Source of the DNA: Corticium candelabrum
Taxonomy: Eukaryota; Porifera; Homoscleromorpha; Homosclerophorida; Plakinidae
DNA: 64,000 nt
Direction of reading: 5' to 3'
Assembly: GCF_963422355.1 (NCBI RefSeq)
Contig: NC_085091.1
Span: forward strand, 2,298,523 to 2,362,522
Within the stretch, counting starts at the first letter, position 1; each line of letters opens with the position of its first letter. The notes under the pieces were generated by a model that saw only the letters and a program-made list of their open reading frames with translations, searched no databases and was not told the DNA's origin. Of the stretch, positions 43,964 to 60,900 are shown in pieces. A program made the position numbers and the translations under genes.

Positions 43964-43981
43964 CTTTGCAATGGGGGTGTC
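43964..43981 (-). promoter_or_regulatory. Conserved 18-base string upstream of gene X2
   Basis: CTTTGCAATGGGGGTGTC, identical to 30341-30358 and, save one base, to the complement of 38527-38544, while the surrounding promoter sequence has diverged strongly. It lies 187 bp upstream of the X2 start and 152 bp upstream of the X1 start. Function unknown. Confidence 0.5.
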
Positions 43982-44458
43982 GCCAACTGCAGACAAAACG
44001 CGTGTGCAGATCGTATCAAGTTTCAGTAGAATTTTCCGTCCAAACCTCGCAAGGCTCTCGCAACCGCGCGACGCGGGACACGACACTTTTGCGCTAAGCC
44101 TGGAAACAATTATTGCTATACTTCTAGAATTTTACATGCGAAACCGTACTAAAATGCTGCCCGGCACACCAAGTTCTATAGCATGCATATTACTAGCTAT
44201 AGACTTCCAGTCAGAACATGCGCTATATCTACGAGAGAGCACGCGTACTCGCATTGCAACATTTCTGGCAATGGAAGAGGCAACACATACTCTTCCAAGC
44301 ATGTGGATGCATGCGTGAACTGAAAGGTTGCAAAATAAATTCGACTAACACTGTTTGATATGACCGTAATACGAGTACTTCAACATTCTCACACCGGAAT
44401 GACCTGGTATATGACGTCTACGGTATTCTTTACAGTCTCAATACTGTACCTGATGATT

Positions 44459-49993
<5,535 letters not shown>

Positions 49994-50227
49994 CGCAGCA
50001 ACCACATGCAACTGTTTATCCGGGAGTTTAATCAATTAGTTTCGGAATACCCGTATTAGTAAAATGCTTGCAAATTGTACACACATTATAATAGTTTAGT
50101 CAGTATTCTTTATAATTAAGGCAGAGTAGAAAAGCGACACGCTAGTGCCGCTTTAATATTGTTCACAAATTAACTAAAAAGCATTCACATAAACTCGCGT
50201 AGCCAGACCGGCCTCGCACGCACGTAC

Positions 50228-53200
50228 ATGTCTCTGCAACAAGTCGACTACGGTATTCGCGAAGACGGCGAACCTCTGCCGCTGTTTGTGCGTCCGAAAG
50301 ACGACAATTCAAAGCAGTTTCTACAGCGTTGGCTCGACAACAACAAGGAGTGGCTGGAACAGAAGCTACTCGAGCACGGTACGTGTGTACCGCGTGCATG
50401 GATAGCCGTGATGCATAGCGATTTATGGCGGTGCTACCTTGTCACAGGCGCAGTCATGTTTCGAGGTTTCGACATTCGGTGTGCTGCTGACTTCGAGGCT
50501 GCTGTAAGGAGAGTGCAGCCGGAGTTGAGTGATGAGTACCGCGGTACGTCACCTCGCCGTCTCATACCAGGAACAGAGGTAGACAGACACTAAGAGTAGT
50601 TGGTTGAACGTAAATAAGGGACACGAATAAGCAATATCGCAGCCAGTGGGACAAAATCGGGGTTGCCTAGAGGACAAATTCCCGCCGGAGTTGCAATTTC
50701 AATATTTGTTAGGTGACCTAGCTTAGGCGTACCTCAAGTAACGAGAGATACCAGGTACTTCATGTAAAACGAAGGGCAGACTATTTTTTGTTTGAGACAA
50801 ACCCGAGGGTTGAGACAAACGGGGGACTCGAGACCAACAGGACGGAGTTGAGACCAACTACAGTAGTTTTAGGATAGTTGAAACCAAGAGGGGATTGAGA
50901 CCATCGAAACGTGGGGTCTAGACCATATTACCTGCAGTTTAATTCCTGTACTCCCGGTCCACTGAAGCACAAAACTCGACAACTGCGCCAACAAACGTTG
51001 GGCTACAGTATCTACTAGACTGTTGGACCACTGATACTTAGACGCCCATGTCCTAGGCTCCCACTGACTAGTCCCAATATACTGTCATCTTGCTTATATA
51101 TACTCTTGCGTTTTGAAACCATCAATAATGCGTTTGTATTTGATTGACTGATTGAAGCTTATCCCTAAGCTAACGATTTCCAAGAGCCTCCTGGGTGTTG
51201 TGCTAATCGAGACTTTTCCACACACAATTAGCCGACTATGTTGTGATTCTGGGGCAGCTCTGTGGTGTACCAAACAAATGTAGAAGGGAACTCTTATACC
51301 AATGTGTCCTTCGCAAACAGTCTAGATAGATCTACCATTGAAGTGGCAGACAATATGTAATCACATGGAGTGAAGGGAAAATGAAAAACATGTGAAAGTA
51401 CGAATCTATGAAACTCCGTATGTTTGTAGAGCAAACAAACAGGCTAGGTGTAGTAAGTTGTAGAAAGATAAAGTGCAAGTAATCTGTGCTCACTTTTAAT
51501 TAGAGTGATTGTTAATTAATCACCAAGACACAAAAATGTTTGACTAATTCAGTACATGTTGATATCACCAAACCACAATAGCATGTTTGAAGACACAGGA
51601 ATGTGTGTTAAAGTATATTTATGGTCCAAAAGGAATTGATACTACATATTCAAGTGTATGTGCAAATGCTTTTCTTGCCAAAAAAAGTACCTTCACGTTT
51701 TTACATGCACCGTTTATAATGAATTTATCGACCTAGTATGGCAACTTATAGTACTGAAATGCTCTTCCTGTCATATTGGGGTCCTTTCCTTATGTCTGTT
51801 TAGGCTGTTTTCTCTGCTTCTGAATTGCCAGGATACTACCCTATTGCTCAACACATTGAGATGAGTCAGCTGCCTGCACCTCCTCGGAAAGTCATGTTTT
51901 GCTGCCTTGATCCACCAACCTCGTTTGGTGGCGAAACCTCTCTTTGTGACTTCCGCAAGGTCTACAGAGATCTAGACCCTGAAGTAAGGAGTAAGTTTCA
52001 GGAGAAAGGAGTAAGTGTATATCCAGACCACCTTAACTTAAGAATATTTGTTTAAGTGACATGTGTAGGTGATGTACGTGAAAAATTATACTCGTAATGG
52101 GAAAAAATGGTCCATCGATCCTACCATGTTGAAAGGCTGGGAGGAACTGTTTGGCACTACAGACAAAACTGTTGTCGATGAAGAGTGTCGCAAATCCAAT
52201 ATTGACATCACCTGGAAGGATAACGATGCAGTGAAGTTGGTGAACCGAGAAGCAGCAATTCAGTATCATCCAGAAACCAATGAACCTGTTTGGTTCAATC
52301 ATGTTCAGGTAAATTGGTTAAAAATTGATAAGCAGGTAGGCAGGCAGGTTAGTTTATTAGGATACAGCATCTCTACACACTAGAATACATGATTTTTCAA
52401 TGATTAAAAGGAAGTCCTTCATAAACAAGTTCAACTATTTCAAAGTGTGAAGCACTGAATGTATCTATCTCTGCTAACTACGTTATCCTCCATTAATCTG
52501 TTTGTTGACAACTTAGACACTTTTCTCAAGACAACTTTACTATTGCATTTTCGAAGAGTCACAGAAAAATGTCGTCGCCAATATGACATAAACTCGGCAG
52601 GCAGGCAGGTAGGCAGGCAGGCAGGCAGGCAGGCAGACAATTTATTCTCATACAGATTCTACTTGTACATATGCTAGGATTTTTAAAAATACAAATCAGT
52701 GCTTGCAAGCAACAAAGTCAGGCAGGCAGGCGGGCAGGCAGGCAGGTTATTTTATTAGCATACAGCATCTCTACACACTAGAATACATGATTTTTCAATA
52801 ATTAAAAGAAAGTGCTTCATACACAAGTTACAAGTTCAACTATTTCAATGTGTGAAGCACTGAATGTATCTATAGGCAGGCAGGAAGGCAGGCAGGCAGG
52901 CAGGCAAGCAAGCCAGCAAGAAGACTATGCTGCATTTAGGTTTTCCACTTGACCATGCTCAAAGATGAGCTGTACCGTTTCAGCCACCGTTCAAAGTCAT
53001 TCTTCTTTCTCCTTCTCTCTTATCTAATGGCTATAATAAATTGGCTAGCCATGACAGTGGTGAGGCACACAGAGTTTGGGTTTTATACATTCTATGGCGA
53101 CGGTACTGAAGTGACCGCTTCCGAGTTGAGAAGCATTGGAGACACAATTTGGAAGAACATGGTCTTCAATAGATGGGAGATGGGGGATATACTAATGATT

Positions 53201-53357
53201 GATAATTTCAGTACATCACATGGCCGACAGGTAGACTATAGACTAATGTTAATGAATGGACTGTAATTAGTTTTTTCTCTAGCCATACTCAGGAAAACGG
53301 AAAGTAGTTGTCTGCTGGTCACCTCCATGCCAGAAGCCAAAGGCTTACAGACAATGA
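50228..53357 (+). CDS. TauD/TfdA-family Fe(II)/2-oxoglutarate dioxygenase (clavaminate synthase-like)
   Basis: Six exons (50228-50378, 50448-50578, 51804-52010, 52069-52308, 52940-53230, 53283-53357) with consistent phase give 364 residues. Landmarks in order: GAVMFRGFDIRCAADFEA, SPRRLIPGTE, AVFSASELPGYYPIAQHIEM, VMFCCLDPP...GGETSLCDFRKVY, VKNYTRNGKKW, YGDGTEVTASEL, MGDILMIDNFSTSHGRQ and PYSGKRKVVV. QHIEM supplies the proximal His-x-Glu iron ligands, as in eukaryotic clavaminate-synthase-like proteins, and SHGRQ the distal His with the 2-oxoglutarate-binding Arg in the following stretch. The substrate cannot be deduced. Exon 5 contains a hydrophobic stretch (SFFFLLLSYLMAIINWLAM) not expected in this soluble fold; an undetected small intron is possible there. 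Exon 3 is chosen to begin at 51804 because this restores the family's FxASE block. Confidence 0.85.
52331..52880. repeat. Duplicated ~130-bp unit beside (GGCA)n in an intron
   Basis: 52331-52465 and 52735-52880 share about 90% identity: GGCAGGCAGGTT, TTTTATTAG, ATACAGCATCTCTACACAC, TAGAATACATGATTTTTCAA, then TGTGAAGCACTGAATGTATC. Each starts against GGCA units; a third, diverged unit starts after the (GGCA)n at 52595-52635. Read on the minus strand each ends CTGTATGC...AATAAAATAA followed by (CCTG)n, the form of a retroelement 3' end with a microsatellite tail. Confidence 0.65.
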
Positions 53358-53528
53358 ACTCGGCATACTGTCACACCCGTACATTTCTCATTGTATTTCG
53401 ACCATTTAGTTAGTCAAGATCTACAACAATACGAGTTCAGACATTTGCTGCAACAAGGAATTTCTAGCAATTTTGTTGAATACTTAATTAGTTTGCACTA
53501 AAGCAGTAACTTAAACTGCTATAATTAT

Positions 53529-53959
53529 CAGTGTTCTGTCCAGGATTTTCAGAGTGGTGCTACTGCTTTAAGGGGCGTGGTTTACATGATCTAGCTTCTA
53601 TCCTCTATTTCAGCATAAGTATCCTCATGCCTTTTCATGCTTTCATCCGTCGGCGACTCTGCCACTACTTGTGACCCGTCATCACTACTCTCAATGCTTT
53701 CACTGATGCTGGAAGTCTCATCTGGCTCCAATCGATGATGTTTCCGGGAGAAATACTTCAATAAAGACATCTTGACTGGACACCTCAACAACATCCGGGA
53801 ACACCACCTTAGTCCCTGAGTGATACATATTATTATAGATTGTATCATAGCAGAGTGGGTCCGCCGCCGTATCACCGTGTGAACAAAGTGTTCGCCTTTC
53901 AACGAACTGCTAACCTTCCAACGCTCATCAGCTGGGAGCAAAGTAAAACACTAACTAAG

Positions 53960-53998
<39 letters not shown>

Positions 53999-54081
53999 GG
54001 TGGTCGGATAATGCGGAGTGATGGTTGGAGTTGAGTGATGGTCAGGTCCAACCACCTCTGACCACCCTGGGCAGAACCCTA
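53529..54081 (-). mobile_element. Deleted hAT-like transposon with N-terminal gene fragment
   Basis: The left end CAGTGTTCTGTCCAGGATT resembles the complement of the right end (TAGGGTTCTGCCCAGGG), followed by TCAGAG-GTGG on both sides. CAGTG-type ends are usual for hAT elements. On the minus strand 53770-53591 encodes MSLLKYFSRKHHRLEPDETS and more acidic/serine-rich sequence, in the style of the start of hAT/zinc-finger transposases; the rest of the gene is absent. A (CA)n tract at about 53961-53996 lies inside. An 8-bp duplication could not be confirmed, so the assignment is tentative. Confidence 0.45.
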
Positions 54082-54333
54082 AAGTATAATGAATGTATTT
54101 CTGCAACTTCAGCAGTGATCAAACAAAGCACTTACATTCGATGAATTAACTAAACTACAATGGCAAACATAATGTCTGTGTAGCAACAACAAATGGTGCC
54201 CCATCAAAATAATGCCAGAATTCCTGTAGTGCACTGTTTCATTATGAAAATCAACACTCAGCCATAAACTTGCTGTTAATTAACAGTGCAAAGAGACCAG
54301 TAGGATAACTAGCAATCAAAACGGTTAGTGACT

Positions 54334-54339
54334 TTTATT
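54334..54339 (-). terminator. Poly(A) signal of DDX19
   Basis: TTTATT on the plus strand (AATAAA on the minus strand), 77 bases beyond the DDX19 stop. Confidence 0.5.
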
Positions 54340-54415
54340 AGTCTTCATTTGCTTGGACATAAAAGCATCATCAGTAACCGTAACAAAGTGCATTAGAAAC
54401 TTGCAGTCATTATTG

Positions 54416-56831
54416 CTACTGATTTAATTTCTCCATCTCCTCGACATCGTCCGTAGATAACTTCAATATCTTCTTCCCAAAATGTTCCTCTATCTTCATC
54501 AGATTCTCATGTGAACGACGCCCATCGACAAAGTTGATTGCAAGACCTGATTTGCCAAACCGGCCAGTCCTGCCAATACGATGCAAGTAAGTCTCATAGT
54601 CTGGTTTCATTTCTGTGTCGAGTGGAACATCGTAGTTCACTACTACAGTGACTTGTTCGACATCAATGCCTCTGGCACAGACATTTGTCGTAACAAGGAG
54701 CTTTTCTTTTCCTTCACGGAAGCGATTTAGAACAGCTATCCGCTGTTCAACAGTGATGTCTCCCGTTAGGAGGCCAACAGCATGGCCATCGGAGGTCATT
54801 TTCTGTGCCAGCCAAGCAGCAGACTTTTTTGTCTGCAATAGATTCAGTAACACGATTACAACAATAATTCAAACGTCTACCTGGTAATTATAATGTTGAC
54901 AAATAAACAACATGGTCGTATATCAACACACTGAGTATATCAACACATGCCTACAACTCAAAGTATTGCTATAGGCATACAACTAAATAGATCCGCCTTG
55001 AGCCCGACATTCTTGATGTACTACTTTACATATGGCTGTCGTTCTCTGACTGTAGTCTGCTTGCTGCAAGGTGCAGCCACCAATCTGTCCACTCTGTCTA
55101 CTGTCTGTCCACAGTATACTACAAACAGAATAACAAATTGTACACTTACAATGTAGCTACAAAGTACTATGATCAGTCTGACCACAGGAGACAGGTGAGA
55201 ATAACTCCAATTCTGACATATGTGCAGTTCAGACATTTGTATGTGTACTGCCATGTGTGTGAAGGTCACTTTGGTGTAAGCATACGTTGCTACTTCAGAA
55301 CCCTTCCTACACCACAGGAGACTGGCATCAAAGTCACATGCGAAGCAAACCGCGCTGTATCCCATGTGATTAGTGAGCAAAGCGATGAGCAACAAGGCAC
55401 GAAACGGGATATAGTCTACTCTGATAAGCAGCGAGCCAAATCGGTTAACATGTAGCTAAACACCGAAAGAAGTCAGCCGTCCTCAAGTTCCAAGACGACA
55501 TTCCTGGAAATCGTGAGAGCACTGTCAGCCTATTCAAGCGACGATACCTGAGCAAGGTATCAAGTGTTGAAATCAATATGCACTAGTTTAAATTCTCAAA
55601 TTGCACTACCGTATTCGCCCGTACTAACGCCCTGGGCGTATAGAAAAGAAACATTTTTTCCCGGGTGTATAATAGGGCATAAGCGTTATTTTGGTTCTAG
55701 GCGTATACATGGCCGCAAAATGCTGTCGTTTGGCCAGTCATCATCTAAACACTCAAAGACAGAAATACCACAAATGTCTGCAATTATCCATTTGCAAGAT
55801 CAAATATCATACACTCAGAAACTAACATCAAAAATCAGCATACACGCAGAAACTAACCACATACGCAAACCAAAATCATCACCCTGAAGCCCCTCACAGC
55901 TGAAGAAATGAGTCTAGCAGTAAGCAATTTCACTCAATACTGATACCATGTAGCTCATCAAACGCACACTGACGGAAACGGATGTTCTATGGACACCATG
56001 TTTTTTTATTTCCGCATGCTTATCTAGGTGTATACTTGGGCATGGGCGTGTTTTGGGGCTAAAAGTTCTGACCTGCTGCACCTGGGCATATAGAGGCACG
56101 GGCATTACTTTGGGCAAATACTTTAAGACTGCAGAAATATCCAGTTAGACGGTACACGCTGACTCCAGGTAATTTGATTGTCTGTCTATATGGCTATTTG
56201 TTCGTCTGTCTGTCTGTCCATTTAAGTCCCATCCGTGCCAGCACAACATGAAACAAATGAGAAAGTACTAACATATGAATCTTACTCGACAAAAGACCAT
56301 TGCTTGCCCAATCGTTACCACTCCATAGATATTCGACAGAGCTTGGAACTTATCATCTTCATTGCGACACTGAACATAGTACTGTTTAATATTCTCGACG
56401 GTTTCTTCCTCTTTTTTCAACCTGATGATGACAGGCTCGGCAACAACTCGTCTTGCAAATGACATAACATCGTCACTGTAAGTAGCTGAGAACAACATCA
56501 CCTGACAATCGTCTCTCAACGCTCTAAACAAAATTCAAATACTGAAAATTTATAGATAGATGCACTTGAATTTGGCTACAGTACAGTAACGATGTCTCAT
56601 ATGAACATAACATGTGTATGAACTACTTCGTGGGCAGAAGTAGGAAAATTTATGAGTATAAAAATTTTCTGGATTTCCAGTATTAGAAATGCAGGTAGAC
56701 AGACAGACAGACAGACTGTTTTCTGTAGGTTACTGGTATTTTAGTTAGTTTGATAGAGGTTATCTGCGATTGGGACAGTACAGTTGGTTAGTTGTGTTGT
56801 ATGTAGATTTCAATGTTGAAAATATATGTAT

Positions 56832-56873
<42 letters not shown>

Positions 56874-57920
56874 CACACACACACACACACACATACACAC
56901 ACACACACATACGCACACATACACACAGACACAGACACAGACACAGACACACTAATGGACAAACAAATAGACAGAAAGAAGTGTTCAAAATTCCCAAAAT
57001 TGTTTATTAGTCGCCAAACAAATTTAGTGGCATCCTTAGAGTTCCCACCATGCAAAAGCATGGTTATCTGCCAACAGTTATTATATTATTGATTTCAACC
57101 CTGATTCCATGTTATACACACAAATTGCACTCTAGCCTGACTTACATTGCCTACTAGATTAAGCCTCCTGTTATACATAAGACAAACAACATGCTAAGAT
57201 AGGCATTAATTAGAGCATCTAATTGGATTACACTAATACATAGAAGTGGACGAGTCCTTGCAAGGTTTAGAGACTAATCCCTTAAAGTCTGGTCACCATT
57301 TGCAACTAAAACCCCTCAATTTCAAACTCTGGGAAGTGTCATAGCTAAGCAATAGCCAGTTGATCTAATCAATTCCACACACAACTGAGAATGCTGAGCT
57401 ATACTGTATGTCTAACATTCCTACTGCATGTAGTTAACACCATCACTGTGCCTAAGTCATTTACAGCCACACTAGCATCATAATCTACAAAAACCTTAAC
57501 TTTGGAATGTATTACAATCATTAATGATGACGTCTATCCACACAAGATATGCCTCCTACATAAAAACTAACAACTTGATTAAATAATTAATTAATTGATT
57601 AATCAGAAAAGCTGCAACAAGTAGGACTACAAGGAACAAATGAAATAAACAGCGAGAAGGGCAACAAATGAGCTGATGACATATTTCACTGCATTTTACC
57701 TCCTAACTCTAATGGATTGATCTTGGAAACCTTGCGTGTTGATCATGATATCAGCTTCATCCAACACAAAAACATCAATCTTTTTCGGGTCGAATGCTCT
57801 CTTTCTGAACATCCAGTCTTGCACAGTTCCTGGTGTGCCAATGATGAGGTGCTCTTGTATGGTTGATCCTCTAGCCACTACACAAACAATCAAATAGTCA
57901 AGTAGGCATAATGCACGAAT

Positions 57921-57999
<79 letters not shown>

Positions 58000-60900
58000 A
58001 TCGTGTAAAGAAACAAGAGCAGAAAGACTCCACTGCTGAAAACTATCTGCACGTATGCTCACCCTTTTCTCCTCTGATCGCAAACGTCAGCTTCACACTA
58101 ATCATAAACTTAGCCATTTTTGATATGACATCTCCAATCTGACAAGCCAGCTCATACGTAGGAGCCAAAATCAACACCTAAACAGCAAACACATCAAACA
58201 AACCAGTTAGTGTAACCACTTAGCTGCCAGTAATAAAGCAAACAGACACAAAACTAAAACAAATAGACCAACCGACCGACCAGCCAACAGACAGAAAGAC
58301 AGACAGAAAGACAGACAAACTGTTTATTCATCCAATAATAGAAAATTTGTAATAGAAAAAATAGCAACAGCAACAGCAGCAAAAACAACAGCAGCAGAAG
58401 GCATCAACAAGGGCATCACCTATCAAAAACAGCTGTAAATAGCTCTGCGAAGAAGTACTGTATAACCACTTTTTACCGCAGTCCTCTTATAAGCGCCGCT
58501 CAGCACCGTCCTCCTTTTACCACTGCACTATCCAGTCTCTGATTGCACGATTGATCGTCAACGAGGCATACTCCAAGACACACCCAAAAGCAGTTGAGTC
58601 ATAACACACATGTAAAAGATGTCACTGTTGTTTTTCTTCACCTCTTGTACTGATGTAGGATACAGGTATTTATTTCATTTGCAAGATAGCAATCATGTTT
58701 TTTTCAGAGATTTGTCTCTGATCACGATGTTCCTTTCCTTCCATACGGTGAAACTTACAGGTAAATCTACATAACTGTGATCAGAGCTGTTGGGTCCATG
58801 GTTTCCATGTGAAATTATTAAACACCTGCCTCAAATCAGTGCTGCACTCCAATAAACACCTTCCTTTGAAGTCCGCAACAATATGTGCCATGGTGGTAAA
58901 AAGTGGTAAAAAGGGTTATATGGTATGCCTCAACAGCAAGTATAAAATTAATGTGAAAACCCCTACTAGAAAAATTGGTACAGTACATAAGCTTTAGTGA
59001 TTCTAGATGTTTGATGGAGTAGACGTGTCTTACTGGGTGGGTACAGATGTATACTTTGCGATCCTGGGATTTTTTTCAACTACACAGCTATGATAACAAG
59101 TTAATCCCTCACAGTAAAGAGCATGGCCTTATATCTCAATGTATAAGCACAGTATGCTAAACCTTGAGTTACAACGCCATGCCTTTCTGGGTGATCCAGA
59201 CCAATCAAACGTCTTGATGCTCAGATTTGCCAGTCCAGTTTTGAGCTTCACCAACATAAAAATAAAATTTAATGTACATGTGCATAATGATATTATGCTT
59301 GATGTACAGTGACTTGGTAGTATTCCTACAACTATGTATCAATGACTCTGCAAGTGTTAACTGTGCATTTGGTCCAGCGACTGTTTACATGCTCCGCTCA
59401 ATATCAGTGTCTCTGTTTCATTGTCCATTTTTATCCCACATTCGTATGCAGTGCAATGAAACTGCACATGATCATTAATTAATTTATTTTAATTGGTCAG
59501 TCCAGGTTCCAAACATCCAAGCATCAAAAGTTTAGTTGGTCTGGCCTGAGGTAATACGATAAGCTCAATAACTAGAGTGACTAACGTCTCTTATCAAACA
59601 CTCGGTCACAAGCAGCCATCACAAATCAATTAATTTTCCACGTAATACCTGCGGCCACTTATTTTCAGGATTCACTCTGCTTAATGCCGCCAGCACAAAT
59701 GCTGCTGTCTTCCCGGTTCCCGACTGTGACTGCGCAATCATATTCGAAGGCCTAAAATTCCTCCAAACAGTCAAACCAATATATACAACAATTAAAAACC
59801 ATCGTCAACGAGATACAGCACACACAAATTGCACCAAAATTCAATTAGCAAAATGACTTACGGATGAGCCATTAACACTGGCAATGCCGTTTCTTGTATT
59901 TTTGACGGCTTATTGAATCCCATCGCATACACACCGTCCAATAGTTGTTTCTGCCTGCACAATAAACACGACATCAACATACAGTTTCATCACTTTTAGA
60001 AAATGCTGTTACAGTCGAAGCTCTTCGAACGATTTGACGCTATACAGTGGCGAGTTTGGATCCCTTCTCTGGACCTCGATCCCTAACACCTGTGAATCGA
60101 CGAGTTTCGTTCTCAACACTTTGGTCAAATACGATGCCTCGGCAGCATCAAGTGGTTTATCTAAAAGTACGACAATAAAATGTCAACATCTCAAAAAATA
60201 TTTATCAATTTAATTAAAAGTCGCTGACAATATAAATCTGCCCACATTTTTCCATCCATTTCAATTGCCTCCATCACTACCACTTGGTCACGTATGATAT
60301 AGTTGGTAAATATCAATAGTCCAGGATATAAAATCGTTAAATAAACTCACACACTTTACGTTTTCAAAACAAGCACCAAACTACAGTCCGAGTCGAAACT
60401 ATTGATGCATTTACATTTGAAGGCGTGGCCATGGGTAACGTGAGCAGAAACGCATCCATTTTCATGTAACATATGTTCTCTAGATAGAAGAGAACTATTG
60501 TGTATCAGTATTCGAAATTCCCGAAATTCGCTAGTCGACAGTGTAACAAGTAGGCGTGGTCACAACCGCCTTGGACAACAGACCATCTATTTTTAATGCT
60601 TCCTATAACAAGGTTTATGCACAAGACAAATTATTTTACAATTATAATTTCCGCACTCAAGCATTAATTAAAGCAACTCTGTTAACTTGTTAAAACTAAA
60701 ATTATCTTCAGCAACTGGTATAACTAACAACACCAATGGCAACATGGACCAGAGAACAGTGCAACTTTTAGAGAACTAATTATTCTATAAAGTAGTATTT
60801 AGGACTGTGTTTGGATTGGTTGGATTGAATTACTGTTCATTATCAGCATTCAAAGAAGAAGTGTGAAGAGGTGTAAATCTTACTTCATTTTTGGCATGCA

